Assembly: GCA_033549065.1 (NCBI GenBank)
Contig: JAWSUE010000016.1
Span: 1-45,046, forward strand
Reading direction: 5' to 3'
DNA length: 45,046 nt
From: Bacillota bacterium
GTDB lineage: Bacteria > Bacillota > Dethiobacteria > DTU022
Of this stretch, positions 10,401 to 18,988 are shown in pieces. The number at the start of each line of letters is the position of its first letter. Within the stretch, counting starts at the first letter, position 1. The notes under the pieces are model-generated. The model was not told where the DNA came from. It did not search any database and saw nothing but the letters and a program-made list of their open reading frames with translations. The translations under genes were made by a program, and so were the position numbers.

Positions 10401-10879
10401 AAGAACTGTGCCGGGCTGTCGGCGAAAAGCTTAACCTCTCATCTCACCAGCTTGCCGACCTGGCTCTGTTGGCCCAGGTGCACGACCTGGGCAAGGTAGG
10501 AATACCCGATACGATTCTTTTCAAACCAGGTCCGTTAAACGAAGAAGAATGGGAAGTTATGCGCGGTCACCCCGAAAAGGGATTTCGCATCGCTTCATCA
10601 TCACCGGATCTTGCAAGTGTGGCAGAATTAATTCTGAAACATCATGAACGATGGGATGGTCAGGGTTATCCACTGGGGCTGAAGGGTGAAGAAATACCCG
10701 TTGAATGCCGCATACTATCTATTGTCGACGCTTACGATGCAATGACCAATAAACGACCCTACAATGAGGAAAAAACTAAAGCTGAAGCTGTTGAAGAAGT
10801 TAAGAGAAATTCCGGCACGCAATTTGATCCCACCCTTGTCCCCATATTTCTTGAATTCATTTCCAGATCTGCAGAATAA
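7439..10879 (+). CDS. PAS(x5)-GAF-GGDEF-HD-GYP c-di-GMP protein
   Basis: A 1146-aa soluble sensor with both c-di-GMP synthase and phosphodiesterase domains. Order: PAS about 10-125, three more PAS to 490, GAF about 500-665, PAS about 670-800, GGDEF about 800-955, HD-GYP about 965-1140. The active site GGDEF is near 883, preceded five residues upstream by an RESD inhibitory site. The HD (VHDLGKVG) and GYP (GQGYPLGL) motifs are intact, so both activities are possible. The first PAS carries Cys58, Cys69 and Cys72 in a C-x10-C-x2-C-P pattern shared with the kinase at 16517, a possible metal, Fe-S or redox site. No membrane segment is seen. It is transcribed before a kinase that has its own promoter. 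Confidence 0.93.
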   Translation: MAVKKDQNFHDSDNILQVAVDAVQDGISILSTDLTILKVNKVMNDWYSHAAPLVGKKCYEAYHMTDSPCKICPTLKALKTGKPAVEEVALVQNGKQTGWLELFSYPIRDKSAEISGIVEIVHNITDRKENEEKYKALFQNSTDGIFLLSDIFIDCNDEVCRMWGYSRDEIIGRSPGDFSPPFQPDGRKSADAAQCYIRAALKGEKQSFYWQHQRKDGSLLDTEIKLASLTIRKEIILLAVMRDITERKKAEKVLEQSREWYRALAEDIPALITRISPDGKITYVNDASCEVIGSSRDEIVGSDFFQFVPDEYRDQVWKGLQSLTPENSVITYDHCIKSRWYSWKNRAVFDSEGQLKEYFTVGEDITRRIEYERKLEESEARNRGLVDAIPDMLVRYSRNGVILDAEIKGARQLTHRGQKYYEAGQLIGSVVTELLDPEVASAVMGGIKRALETGKLQLVEYSYPIDDKKSFLEARMIATGPDEVTSIIRNVTDRRETEEELQYLYQFESMVADISSAFVNNTSEKINETINFALEMSGKFFKADRSYIFRFSDDGLFMDVNHEWYAAGIASTLERNQCFPVEKTPWWVNKMLESEYVYIPDVEALPPEAELDKQDFQIEEIKSLLTLPMIREGKVIGFFGIDAVKEKQNWSEQQISLIKVVAEIIGGAIIKNETEEALKESEDRYREILATIEEGYYEADLSGNITYCNDAACRLFGGYSLDEIIGTSYKKLYKDPEAAFRTFHNVFLSGQPERGLILEMLRKDGSVRYGEISISLNKDKEGYVTGFKGIGKDVTERIEREQRLEYLSLHDQLTGIHNRAYFEAELKRLDNSREYPITIISADLDGLKLVNDTMGHNAGDRLLIGCAEVLKDSLRESDILVRVGGDEFSSILLHTDKATGEKVVRRIRENANQYNLTHQDLPIGISLGVATTESNEISLKDLFKRADDMMYRDKLYSSTSSRSKIVQSLLAALAERDYIAEGHARRLEELCRAVGEKLNLSSHQLADLALLAQVHDLGKVGIPDTILFKPGPLNEEEWEVMRGHPEKGFRIASSSPDLASVAELILKHHERWDGQGYPLGLKGEEIPVECRILSIVDAYDAMTNKRPYNEEKTKAEAVEEVKRNSGTQFDPTLVPIFLEFISRSAE

Positions 10880-10921
10880 ATTCTTCCAAATAATATTTAA
10901 AAATTTAATCAGATCTATATT

Positions 10922-10930
10922 TGATATAAT
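10922..10930 (+). promoter_or_regulatory. Extended -10 promoter for the Cache kinase
   Basis: TG-A-TATAAT, with TATAAT at 10925-10930, lies 50 bases before the TTG start of the histidine kinase gene and 43 bases after the end of the previous gene. The -35 region is A/T rich with no match to TTGACA. Expected transcription start is near 10937. Confidence 0.55.
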
Positions 10931-10980
10931 GTTGCTATCAAATTACAGCTTTAGTGCTACTTAGATGGAGGCTGGCTACC

Positions 10981-12822
10981 TTGAAAATGTCGGTCAGGTT
11001 ATCAGTATTTTTTGTTTTAATTGCCATTATCCCTATTACTATTGTTGGCATATTATCTTTCTTAAACGGCCGGCAGGCAATCGAAGAAGAAGCAATCAAT
11101 CATCTATCTTCGGTTAATCTATACAAGGAAAATGCAGTTATTAGCTGGGTTGAAAAAAACATGCGGGATCTTGTTATCCTTGCCCAAAGGCCCCTTATTA
11201 GAGTAAATGCTGCGGCTCTTGTTTTGAATTCAGATGAATCGGAAATTGAAGCAAGCAGTGCGAATATCCGAAAAGTTCACTTTGAGATCCTCCTTTCTAA
11301 TAACCTGGATTACATAGAACTCTTTATAATGGAGTTGGAGGAAGGAAGGGTTATAGTCTCTTCAAGCCTTGAATGTGAAGGAGAATCTCATTTAAATGAT
11401 CTTTATTTTATCGAAGGACAGAAAGATACCTATTTTCATAACCTCTACTACTCGGACCATCACGAAACAAACCTGATTACAGTAACAACTCCTTTGCTTG
11501 ACCTGGACGGTAATATTATTGCTGTTTTGGCTGCCCACCTCAGAATCGATGAACTGGAAAAACTGATTAAACAGTCAAGTGAATTAAAAGCCAGCGAGGA
11601 TACTTACCTTGTTAATGATCAACATTTTTTTATAACAGAGCCTTTGTACGGCAGCGATTATATCCTGAAAGAGCAGGTTTACACAGAGGGGGTATTAGAT
11701 GCCCTGTCTGGCAATAACGGGGTCGGTTACTATGATGACTATCGTGGAGAGCCTATCATCGGGGCATACCGCTATATACAGCAATTTGACATGGCTTTGA
11801 TCACTGAGATTGATCAGCAGGAAGCTTATATGCCAATCTACGATCTGGGCTATAAGACTCTTGGTATTGCTTTCATTTCGGCCTTGATCGCTGCGGTTAT
11901 TGGAATTGTTTTCTCTAACCGGATGATCCGACCCATTTTGAAGCTTATAGATGGTGCGGCTGAAGTTGGTAAAGGCAATCTCGAGCATCAAATTCCTGTA
12001 ACCGGTAGAGATGAAATCGGTGAATTAACCAAGACCTTTAACACGATGACCTCAGACCTACGGGAAACCCTTATTTCAAAGAGTCGCATGGAAGAGCTGG
12101 TCAAGGAGCGGACCATGCAGGTTGAAGCATCAAACCGGGAGCTGGAGGCCTTTTCCTATTCTGTATCACACGACCTGAGAACGCCGCTTCGGGCTGTCGA
12201 TGGTTTTTCTCAAATTTTGATCGAAGAACATGCAGATAAGCTTGATCAGGAAGGTCTGAGAGTTGTTGGTATAATTCGCAAGAATATTGAGCAGATGGAT
12301 CAGTTAATTACCGATCTTTTAACTTTTTCTAAGGCAACCAGAACTGATATTAAATCTGTAACTTTTGATATGACGGAGATGGTCCTATCAATTTATGAAG
12401 AATGTGTTCCCCCCCAGGATAAGATCGATTTAACTTTCCTGGTCGAATTACTGCCGCATGCCTGGGGTGACCCCGTGCTTATCAGGCAGGTCTGGTTAAA
12501 CCTGATCGGCAATGCTGTCAAATTTACCAGAACCCGTGATGACAAGAGAATAGAAATAGGGGGTTATTCAAATCGTTATGAAAATGTATACTATATAAAA
12601 GATAATGGTGTGGGGTTCGATTCCCGTTATACGCATACCATATTTGGAGTTTTTCAGCGCTTGCATAAAAGTGAGCAATTTTCGGGGACCGGTATAGGCC
12701 TGGCTATCGTTCAGCGGGTTGTTGAACGTCATCATGGAAGGGTATGGGCTGAAGGAGATATTGACCGTGGTGCGGCATTTTACTTTGCGTTGCCGGTAAA
12801 GGAGGAAGATAGTAGTGTATGA
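10981..12822 (+). CDS. Cache-HAMP membrane histidine kinase
   Basis: A 613-aa transmembrane sensor kinase. Helix 1 is at residues 5-27, an extracytoplasmic Cache-type ligand domain spans about 30-285, helix 2 about 290-315, and HAMP about 316-370. The dimerisation domain contains the phospho-acceptor His397 in [12 protein letters not shown]. The ATPase domain has the N box (NLIGNAVKF), DNGVGFD and [12 protein letters not shown] 10981 is chosen because TGGAGG stands upstream and the hydrophobic helix begins right after; the frame is open further upstream without a binding site. The stop overlaps the response regulator start by eight bases, marking them as a cognate pair. Ligand unknown; Cache domains usually bind small organic molecules. 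Confidence 0.92.
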   Translation: MKMSVRLSVFFVLIAIIPITIVGILSFLNGRQAIEEEAINHLSSVNLYKENAVISWVEKNMRDLVILAQRPLIRVNAAALVLNSDESEIEASSANIRKVHFEILLSNNLDYIELFIMELEEGRVIVSSSLECEGESHLNDLYFIEGQKDTYFHNLYYSDHHETNLITVTTPLLDLDGNIIAVLAAHLRIDELEKLIKQSSELKASEDTYLVNDQHFFITEPLYGSDYILKEQVYTEGVLDALSGNNGVGYYDDYRGEPIIGAYRYIQQFDMALITEIDQQEAYMPIYDLGYKTLGIAFISALIAAVIGIVFSNRMIRPILKLIDGAAEVGKGNLEHQIPVTGRDEIGELTKTFNTMTSDLRETLISKSRMEELVKERTMQVEASNRELEAFSYSVSHDLRTPLRAVDGFSQILIEEHADKLDQEGLRVVGIIRKNIEQMDQLITDLLTFSKATRTDIKSVTFDMTEMVLSIYEECVPPQDKIDLTFLVELLPHAWGDPVLIRQVWLNLIGNAVKFTRTRDDKRIEIGGYSNRYENVYYIKDNGVGFDSRYTHTIFGVFQRLHKSEQFSGTGIGLAIVQRVVERHHGRVWAEGDIDRGAAFYFALPVKEEDSSV

Positions 12823-13261
12823 TATTCAGGATGTTGAGATTCTCTTGGTAGAAGATAATCCCAATGATGCAGAACTTGCTATCCGTGCATTAAAGAAGAA
12901 TAAACTGGCCAACAAGGTCGTCCAAGTGGGAGATGGAGAGGAGGCTCTTGATTTCCTTTTTGGCAGGGGAAAATTTTCGGACAGGCAAATCGAGAATGGG
13001 CCGAAAGTAATTATTCTTGATCTGAAGCTGCCCAAGATAAACGGGCTTGAAGTATTGCAGGAGGTCAAGTCGCATCCGATCCTGAAAAAAATACCTGTTG
13101 TGGTGTTGACCTCTTCATCTGAAGAGTCGGATCTGATCGAAAGTTACAACCTGGGAGCAAACAGTTATATAGTCAAACCGGTGGATTTTGACAAATTTAC
13201 TGTAGCAGTGAGGGATCTTGGGTTTTATTGGCTGCTGCTTAACGAACCGCCTAAACTGTAA
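12815..13261 (+). CDS. Rcp1-like single-domain response regulator
   Basis: A 148-aa receiver domain without an output domain, of the Rcp1 type that pairs with kinases carrying the SVSHDLR histidine box. The acidic pocket Glu13/Asp14, phospho-acceptor Asp69 (VIILDLKLP), the switch Thr/Ser region (VVLTSSS) and Lys in IVKPVD are all present. GTG 12815 has AAGGAGG upstream and sits inside the end of the kinase gene; a nearby ATG at 12819 is out of frame. Output must occur through a protein partner, and the next genes in the run (DUF438-hemerythrin, GGDEF proteins) are candidates only by proximity. Confidence 0.92.
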   Translation: MYDIQDVEILLVEDNPNDAELAIRALKKNKLANKVVQVGDGEEALDFLFGRGKFSDRQIENGPKVIILDLKLPKINGLEVLQEVKSHPILKKIPVVVLTSSSEESDLIESYNLGANSYIVKPVDFDKFTVAVRDLGFYWLLLNEPPKL

Positions 13262-13311
13262 CAGATTGTTTTCGGATCCCAATAAAATATTTTAAGAAGG
13301 AGATTACCCTG

Positions 13312-14532
13312 ATGAGCGCCGATAGCTTTGAAAAGCAAAAAAAAGTGATCAAGGATATTATCCTCGGGTTGCATGAAGGGTTGAGCTTTGAAGAGGCAAA
13401 GAACAAACTGGAGAAAGAAGTGGGCAGTATATCTTCACTCGAAATTGCCCAGGTTGAGCAGTCTTTAATCGACGATGGTATGTCGCCCGATGAAATAAAG
13501 AAATTCTGCAACGTTCATACCCTTCTTTTCGAAACATCCCTGAGAGAGGAAATGGGGAAAGAAGAGAGTCCCGGACATCCTGTATATCTCTTTAAACAGG
13601 AGAACAGGGAGATTGAAAAGATTACTGCCGAGATAAAAGAGCTGGCCGGTCAGGTTGAAAAAGAAGACCCGGAAGATTTTAAAGATAAGATCAAAGCCTA
13701 TCTTGAGAAGTTAAAGGATGTAGAACTGCATTACATAAGAAAGGAACAGCTTTTGTTTCCCTATCTTGAAAGATACGGGTTTATGGGGCCTTCAAAGGTA
13801 ATGTGGGGCAAACACAACGAGGTAAGAGATCTTTTCAAACAGGCCTTTTCCGCCATAGAGCAGATCAAAGATACGCTCAGTGCCCAAAAATTTGTTGAAG
13901 ATCATCTGAACCTGCTGATTGAAGAAGTTGATGGGATGATTTTCAAGGAGGAGAATATTCTCTTTCCCACCTCGCTTGAAAAGCTGCAGACCGATGACTG
14001 GGTTGATATCCTCAAGGAAAGCGATCAGGTCGGATATGCCTTTATAGAACAGCCGGAAGAGACCTCTCACCTGGTGGAAGCGATGAAAAAAGCGGCTGCC
14101 GAAGAACCTGCATTCAAAGAGAATAAGATTACCTGGCCTGCGGGTCAGCTGACTCTCAAGCAGCTGGTGCATATGCTAAATGCTTTACCGGTTGATTTAA
14201 CATTTGTTGATCATGACGATGTGGTCCGTTTCTTCACGGAAAACAAAGATCGTATATTTGTCCGGACCCGCGCCATAATCGGCCGGAAAGTTGAAAACTG
14301 TCATCCTCCTCAGAGTGTTGAAGCGGTTGAAAAAATCCTTGATGCCTTTAAAGATGGAAGCCGTGATTCTGCCGAATTCTGGATTAACATGAAAGGCAAG
14401 ATGATCTATATTGTTTTCTATGCTGTACGCGATCAGCATGGTAAGTATCTCGGTACGCTTGAAGTCGCCCAGGATATAACCGGAGTAAGGGCGCTGGAAG
14501 GAGAAAGAAGGTTGCTGGATGAAGGAACTTGA
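13312..14532 (+). CDS. DUF438-hemerythrin-PAS protein
   Basis: A 406-aa cytoplasmic protein. Residues 1-75 are DUF438. About 85-235 is a hemerythrin HHE four-helix domain with candidate di-iron ligands in GHPVYLF, ELHYIRKEQLLFPYLE, WGKHNEVR and KEENILFP. About 285-400 is a PAS domain (LVHMLNALPVDLTFVDHDDVVRF is its start region). Such proteins are thought to sense oxygen, nitric oxide or redox state in anaerobes. AAGAAGGAGAT precedes ATG 13312. It follows the response regulator by 50 bases and overlaps the DUF1858 gene by 14 bases, so the two are coupled. No DNA-binding domain is seen, so how it signals is unknown. Confidence 0.88.
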   Translation: MSADSFEKQKKVIKDIILGLHEGLSFEEAKNKLEKEVGSISSLEIAQVEQSLIDDGMSPDEIKKFCNVHTLLFETSLREEMGKEESPGHPVYLFKQENREIEKITAEIKELAGQVEKEDPEDFKDKIKAYLEKLKDVELHYIRKEQLLFPYLERYGFMGPSKVMWGKHNEVRDLFKQAFSAIEQIKDTLSAQKFVEDHLNLLIEEVDGMIFKEENILFPTSLEKLQTDDWVDILKESDQVGYAFIEQPEETSHLVEAMKKAAAEEPAFKENKITWPAGQLTLKQLVHMLNALPVDLTFVDHDDVVRFFTENKDRIFVRTRAIIGRKVENCHPPQSVEAVEKILDAFKDGSRDSAEFWINMKGKMIYIVFYAVRDQHGKYLGTLEVAQDITGVRALEGERRLLDEGT

Positions 14533-14755
14533 TCTGAAGAAAACAGTCTACCAGCTAACTGAACAATTCCCTGAACTGATCGATGTCCTGAAAGAACTCG
14601 GTTTTGCCGGAATCGCTTTCCCGGCAGTTCGAAAAACTCTGGGCCGGAAGATGACCATTCCGGAGGGAAGTAAAAAGCAAGGCAAAGACCTCGACCAGGT
14701 GATCAGTCATCTTGAAAGCCTGGGCTATAAAGTTACAGGAAGAGAAGTAGATTAG
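14519..14755 (+). CDS. DUF1858 small protein
   Basis: A 78-aa protein matching DUF1858, the small domain also found at the N terminus of the iron-sulfur repair protein ScdA/RIC and fused to some DUF438 proteins. Typical pieces are LTEQFPELIDVLKELGF and the end KKQGKDLDQVISHLESLGY. ATG 14519 lies inside the end of the hemerythrin gene, which fits a split form of a DUF1858-DUF438-hemerythrin architecture. No cysteines are present, so it cannot itself hold a thiol-ligated cluster. Partner role to the upstream hemerythrin protein is inferred. Confidence 0.85.
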   Translation: MKELDLKKTVYQLTEQFPELIDVLKELGFAGIAFPAVRKTLGRKMTIPEGSKKQGKDLDQVISHLESLGYKVTGREVD

Positions 14756-14789
14756 CTGACTAAATATCTGTTCTAAGGATGATTGGTAT

Positions 14790-15806
14790 ATGAAACTTAT
14801 TGGTAACTGCCAGACTACGGCGATGGGGATTATGCCCCATACCGATGTTCAAAAAGCGCTTGACCTGGCTCTAAGCCTTGATATCCCATTTTGGCCTCAA
14901 CTGCCGAAAGTCAATTTTTTTGAAGATATGTATGCCCAGATTTCCGAACATTTTCCGGGTATTTTGCTCGAAACGGAAAAACGAGTGGTCAGTTTTTCCA
15001 TTGAGAAATTTTATGAAGATATAGAGGAATTCCTGGCTAACTGGGAAGATGATAACTATTTTCGGCTTTCTCCTGAATACTCAGTTGTTTTTCACCGCTT
15101 TTTGGAGCAGGACCTTTCCAGGTACACGCATATCCGTGGTCAGAGTATCGGTCCGGTCAGTTACGGGCTGAAAATACTTGATGAAAGTAATAAGCCGATG
15201 ATCTATTATGAAGAAGTCAGACAGACGGTTTTTGATTTTGTGGCCAAGAAACTGCAGGCCCAATTCAATGAGATGCAGGAGATTCACCCGGGGGCTTTCG
15301 TCTGGGTCGATGAGCCGGGTCTGGAGATGATTTTCATGGCCATAACCGGCTATACCAGTGAAAAGGCTAAAGATGACTACCGGGCTTTTCTGGAGAATTT
15401 TCCCGGTCCGAAGGGGGTTCATCTTTGCGGCAATCCCGATTGGTCGTTCCTTCTGCAGATGGATTTGGATGTTTTATCTCTGGATGTTCTGGCCCGGGGG
15501 CATATATTCAGCCGTTATGTGGATGATATCAGGACTTTTCTGGACAGAGGCGGCATAATTTCCTGGGGGGTCACACCCACCCTGACCGAAGAGTACGAGA
15601 AGGAAAATATTGAATCCATGATCAAAATGGTCGATGAACTGTGGACCAGTATGAATTCAATGGGTATTCCCAGGGAACAGATTTTGAAGCAGGCCTGGTT
15701 CGCCCCGGCTCGCTGCTGTCTGGTTAATATGGATGGCGAAGAAACTGTCACAAAATCATTCAGGCTTTTGCAGGAAGTAGCTGAACACTATAAAGCTCAA
15801 TTATAG
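14790..15806 (+). CDS. MetE/UROD-fold methyltransferase-like protein
   Basis: A 338-aa TIM-barrel protein of the cobalamin-independent methionine synthase / uroporphyrinogen decarboxylase superfamily. Candidate zinc ligands resembling MetE are His211 and Cys213 (VHLCGN) and Cys309/Cys310 (ARCC). Acidic residues follow in VDEPGLEM and LSLDVLARG, in place of the usual Glu. It is far shorter than full MetE (about 750 aa), matching the core-MetE size class, which can take methyl groups from methylcobamides. It starts 34 bases after DUF1858 and precedes DUF1638 by 28 bases, so it is in one transcript. The methyl donor and acceptor are not evident; no corrinoid protein lies nearby. Confidence 0.8.
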   Translation: MKLIGNCQTTAMGIMPHTDVQKALDLALSLDIPFWPQLPKVNFFEDMYAQISEHFPGILLETEKRVVSFSIEKFYEDIEEFLANWEDDNYFRLSPEYSVVFHRFLEQDLSRYTHIRGQSIGPVSYGLKILDESNKPMIYYEEVRQTVFDFVAKKLQAQFNEMQEIHPGAFVWVDEPGLEMIFMAITGYTSEKAKDDYRAFLENFPGPKGVHLCGNPDWSFLLQMDLDVLSLDVLARGHIFSRYVDDIRTFLDRGGIISWGVTPTLTEEYEKENIESMIKMVDELWTSMNSMGIPREQILKQAWFAPARCCLVNMDGEETVTKSFRLLQEVAEHYKAQL

Positions 15807-15834
15807 AATACAAAATGACGTGGAGTGTTAACCG

Positions 15835-16488
15835 ATGAAACAGGTAATGAAGCTTTTCTGTTGTAAAACAATGATGGATGAAATTGCCAGGATAAAGCCG
15901 GATGATATTCTGGTTGAATATATTGAATATGCTCTGCACAGAAACCCGGACAAACTTCGTGCGGAGCTGCAGAAAAGGATAGATCGGGAAGAAGAGGCAG
16001 ATGTCCTTGTTTTTGTATACGGTTTATGTTCACGTGGCCTTGATGGCTTAAAAGCGCGAAATAAAACCCTGGTTATACCGCGGGTTCATGACTGCATCAG
16101 CATTCTGCTCGGTTCACGGGATAAATATCAGGAGGAGTTTGAAGCATCGCCCGGGACATACTACCTGAGCAAGGGTTGGATCGACCAGAAGGCCGACCCG
16201 TACCAGGAATATGAAGAATACGTCGATAAATACGGTGAGGAAAACGCCAAGTGGGTTATTGAGCAGTCCTATAAGCATTATAAGAGATTGGTCTTTATCG
16301 ATACAAAATTACCGGAACTGGATGAGTATAAGGAGTATGCCCAAAAAGTTGCCAGGTTTATGGATGTTGATTATATCTGGATGCAGGGGCAGGGCGACTT
16401 CTTCGAAAAACTGGTTTCCGGATCATGGGAGAAGGACTTTATTGTTGTAAACCCGGGAGAGACCTCCAGATACCAGGATTTTATGTAG
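15835..16488 (+). CDS. DUF1638 protein
   Basis: A 217-aa soluble protein matching DUF1638. Family hallmarks seen are LFCCKTMMDEI near the start, VFVYGLCSRGL, LVIPRVHDCISILLGSR, and GTYYLSKGW. The conserved Cys and His residues (Cys9, Cys10, the GLCS Cys and the HDC pair) suggest a metal or substrate site, but no activity is established to my knowledge. DUF1638 genes often sit beside methyltransferase-type genes in anaerobes, as here after a MetE-like gene (recalled, not checked). GGAG precedes ATG 15835. It is followed 28 bases later by a PAS kinase. Confidence 0.85.
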   Translation: MKQVMKLFCCKTMMDEIARIKPDDILVEYIEYALHRNPDKLRAELQKRIDREEEADVLVFVYGLCSRGLDGLKARNKTLVIPRVHDCISILLGSRDKYQEEFEASPGTYYLSKGWIDQKADPYQEYEEYVDKYGEENAKWVIEQSYKHYKRLVFIDTKLPELDEYKEYAQKVARFMDVDYIWMQGQGDFFEKLVSGSWEKDFIVVNPGETSRYQDFM

Positions 16489-16516
16489 AATTTCCTACTC
16501 AAAAAGGAGACAATAT

Positions 16517-18193
16517 ATGGCAATAACTGACAGCAAAAGATTTCTTAAACAACTGATTGCCATTAATGAACTGCTCTTACAACAATCATCCAGTGAGATA
16601 GATTATAAGATGCTCTCTGATGGTTTGCTTGTCCTTTCAGGGGCAAAATATGTATTGCTGATTATCCCTGAAGATGACGGGAAAGTAGCTCACGTAGCTG
16701 CCGTTTCGGGATCAGGTGATGGTATAGATAAAATTACAGAAATTTTGGACAGTCCACTGATGGGTATGAAATGGAAAGTTGGCCAATTTTGGGGGGCGGC
16801 TAGTAGAGAAAAGAATAAGTTAACAAGCTATGATGACCTCGAGGAAGTCAGCAGTGGGGTTGTTACAAAGGAAATTGAAACACTTATTAAAAATACTCTT
16901 GGTGTCGAAAGCTTTTTCAGTCTGGCTGTGACCGGCGATAAGGAAGAGATATTGGCAGATGTTGTTCTTGCCATGCCACCGGGCGAGGATTTGGCTAACC
17001 CGGAAGCAATCGAGCTATTTGCCGGACAGCTTGGAATGCTTCTGATGCGATTAAAAGCTGAGATGGCCCTTAAAAAGAGTGAACAAGAGAAGGCAACAGT
17101 GTTGAATAGCCTGGAAGAACAGGTCCTCTACCTGGATCCCCAGTTTCGGATTATCTGGGCCAATCCGGCGGCAACCAGGACACATAATATGGAGCTGGAT
17201 GAATTTCTTGGCCGGAAATGCTACGAAGTTTGGCACGATTATTCTAAACCCTGCCCTTACTGTCCGGTTGAAAAAGCTATCAATACAGGCAAAATCCAGA
17301 TTGGAGAAACTCACGCTGCCGATGGCCGGGTATGGAAAACGACCGGGGTTCCAGTGTTTGACGATAGCGGCGAGTTAATTGGCCTTGTTGATACATCGAT
17401 GGAAATAACTGACCTTAAAAAAGCTGAAAAAGAGTTAAAAAAATTAAATTTAACCTTAGAAAAAAAAGTTGCTGAGCGTACTGCCGAGCTGGAAAGAGTA
17501 GTGAAAGAACTTGATGCTTTTGCCTATTCCGTGTCTCATGACCTGCGGGCCCCATTGCGCAGCATTGACGGTTTCAGCCAGATTCTTATCGAAGATTACA
17601 GACTATTGCTGGATGATGAAGGTAAGAAGTATCTCGAAAAAATATCACAGGCCAGCCAGAGAATGGGTAGGCTTATTGATGATTTGCTTAAGCTTTCCAG
17701 GGTTTCCAGGCAGGAACTTAATCATAAAACTGTTGATCTGAGTGAACTGGTCAAACAAGAGCTCGAAAATGTTAGGGAGAAAATTGATTTGAAAGAAGTT
17801 GAAACTGTAATTGAGCCGGGGTTGAAGGTAACCGGTGATTTAGAACTACTGAGGATAGCTGTCAATAACCTTATTGATAATGCTCTCAAATTCTCCTCTC
17901 AGAAAAAAAAGCCGTATATCAAATTTGGTCTTAATGATTCTGAGGGTAAAAATACTTTTTATATCAGGGATAACGGGGCAGGATTTGACATGAAGTACGT
18001 GGATAAATTATTTACTGCTTTTCAGAGGTTGCACTCTCCGGAGGAATATCCCGGTTCTGGGATCGGACTGAGTATAGTATCGCGAATACTTTCCAGGCAT
18101 GGCGGTGAAATTTGGGCAGAAGGCAAGGTTGGCGAAGGCGCAACTTTTTACTTTTCATTACCCGGGGATGCCGATAAATCGAGTGGTTGTTAA
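16517..18193 (+). CDS. GAF-cysteine PAS histidine kinase
   Basis: A 558-aa soluble sensor kinase. A GAF-like N-terminal region spans about 15-180. A PAS domain covers about 190-305 and contains Cys235, Cys246 and Cys249 in the C-x10-C-x2-C-P pattern also present in the protein at 7439. A short coiled coil is followed by the dimerisation domain with phospho-acceptor His341 (SVSHDLRAPLRS). The ATPase domain has NNLIDNALKFS, DNGAGFD and GSGIGLSIV. AAAAAGGAGA precedes ATG 16517. No response regulator follows; the Rcp1-like regulator at 12815 is the nearest candidate. The gene ends in a four-base convergent overlap with the HAD gene. Confidence 0.9.
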   Translation: MAITDSKRFLKQLIAINELLLQQSSSEIDYKMLSDGLLVLSGAKYVLLIIPEDDGKVAHVAAVSGSGDGIDKITEILDSPLMGMKWKVGQFWGAASREKNKLTSYDDLEEVSSGVVTKEIETLIKNTLGVESFFSLAVTGDKEEILADVVLAMPPGEDLANPEAIELFAGQLGMLLMRLKAEMALKKSEQEKATVLNSLEEQVLYLDPQFRIIWANPAATRTHNMELDEFLGRKCYEVWHDYSKPCPYCPVEKAINTGKIQIGETHAADGRVWKTTGVPVFDDSGELIGLVDTSMEITDLKKAEKELKKLNLTLEKKVAERTAELERVVKELDAFAYSVSHDLRAPLRSIDGFSQILIEDYRLLLDDEGKKYLEKISQASQRMGRLIDDLLKLSRVSRQELNHKTVDLSELVKQELENVREKIDLKEVETVIEPGLKVTGDLELLRIAVNNLIDNALKFSSQKKKPYIKFGLNDSEGKNTFYIRDNGAGFDMKYVDKLFTAFQRLHSPEEYPGSGIGLSIVSRILSRHGGEIWAEGKVGEGATFYFSLPGDADKSSGC

Positions 18194-18849
18194 CAGGTCA
18201 GGTTTAGCAGCAGGTTTTTAAATTCCCGGACACTCTTAACGAGATAGGTCGGCCTGGCAGCGGTAAGTTCCTCTTCAGTGCCGTATCCGTAGGCAACAGC
18301 AGCTGAATCGATATTACAGTTTCGGGCACCGATAATATCATGTTCCCGATCTCCGACCATCAAAGTTTTTTCCGTCGCCAGCTTATTTTCTGTTATCACA
18401 TGGGTGATCACTTCAGTTTTATCTACTCTTGTGCCATCCAGATTACTTCCGGTTATTCCTTTAAAGAATTTGGTGAGATCGAAATTTGCTAAAACCTGCC
18501 CGGCGAAAAAGGTCGGTTTAGATGTGGCCAGATATAATGAAACTTCCCGATTTTTTAACTCTGCTAGCAATTCTGCAATACCAGTATAAACCTTGTTTTC
18601 ATAAATTCCTTTTTCCCTGTAATATTCCCGGTAAAAAGCGACTGCTTTTTTAGCCTCTTCTTCACTGAAGCCGTAATGGTTTTGAAAAGAGTGCTGAAGG
18701 GGAGGGCCGATGAAAGGGATCAAATCGCCCAACTCTGCGGAGATCTTAAACTTTTTTAAGGCATATTGTACCGAACGGGCGACACCCGGAGCCGAGTCGG
18801 TGAGCGTGCCGTCAAGATCGAATAGGATATTACAGTATCTTTTTGCCAT
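18190..18849 (-). CDS. HAD-family phosphatase (phosphoglycolate phosphatase-like)
   Basis: A 219-aa haloacid dehalogenase hydrolase. Motif I is FDLDGTLTDSAPG with nucleophile Asp near residue 11. Motif II is ATSKP, motif III the Lys in RVDKTEVI, and motif IV is VGDREHDIIGARN. The C1 cap has the GPPLQHSF signature common to Gph/PpaX relatives. Likely substrates are small phosphomonoesters such as phosphoglycolate or 5'-nucleotides; the sequence does not decide. AAGGGG precedes the ATG. It is divergent from the MATE gene and convergent with the kinase. Confidence 0.88.
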   Translation of the reverse strand: MAKRYCNILFDLDGTLTDSAPGVARSVQYALKKFKISAELGDLIPFIGPPLQHSFQNHYGFSEEEAKKAVAFYREYYREKGIYENKVYTGIAELLAELKNREVSLYLATSKPTFFAGQVLANFDLTKFFKGITGSNLDGTRVDKTEVITHVITENKLATEKTLMVGDREHDIIGARNCNIDSAAVAYGYGTEEELTAARPTYLVKSVREFKNLLLNLTC

Positions 18850-18911
18850 ACCGGGGCCCCTTTCTATTATTTTATTGATATATTAGATTGACTCTACGGG
18901 GATTCCTCCTC

Positions 18912-18940
18912 TTGCCCCTGTTTAATTTAAGGCGTAAAAT
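18912..18940 (+). promoter_or_regulatory. Sigma-A promoter for the MATE operon
   Basis: TTGCCC at 18912-18917, a 17-base spacer, and TAAAAT at 18935-18940 lie 48 bases before the MATE start codon. Spacing is ideal and five of six -10 bases match. It lies in the gap between divergent genes. Confidence 0.5.
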
Positions 18941-18988
18941 AAGTTAATGCCTGAGTTATCTCTGATAAAGATAAGGATATGATATTAA

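Noticed and set aside
14756-14789. Cobalamin riboswitch before the MetE-like gene
   Set aside because: The gap is only 34 bases and there is no B12-box-like sequence.
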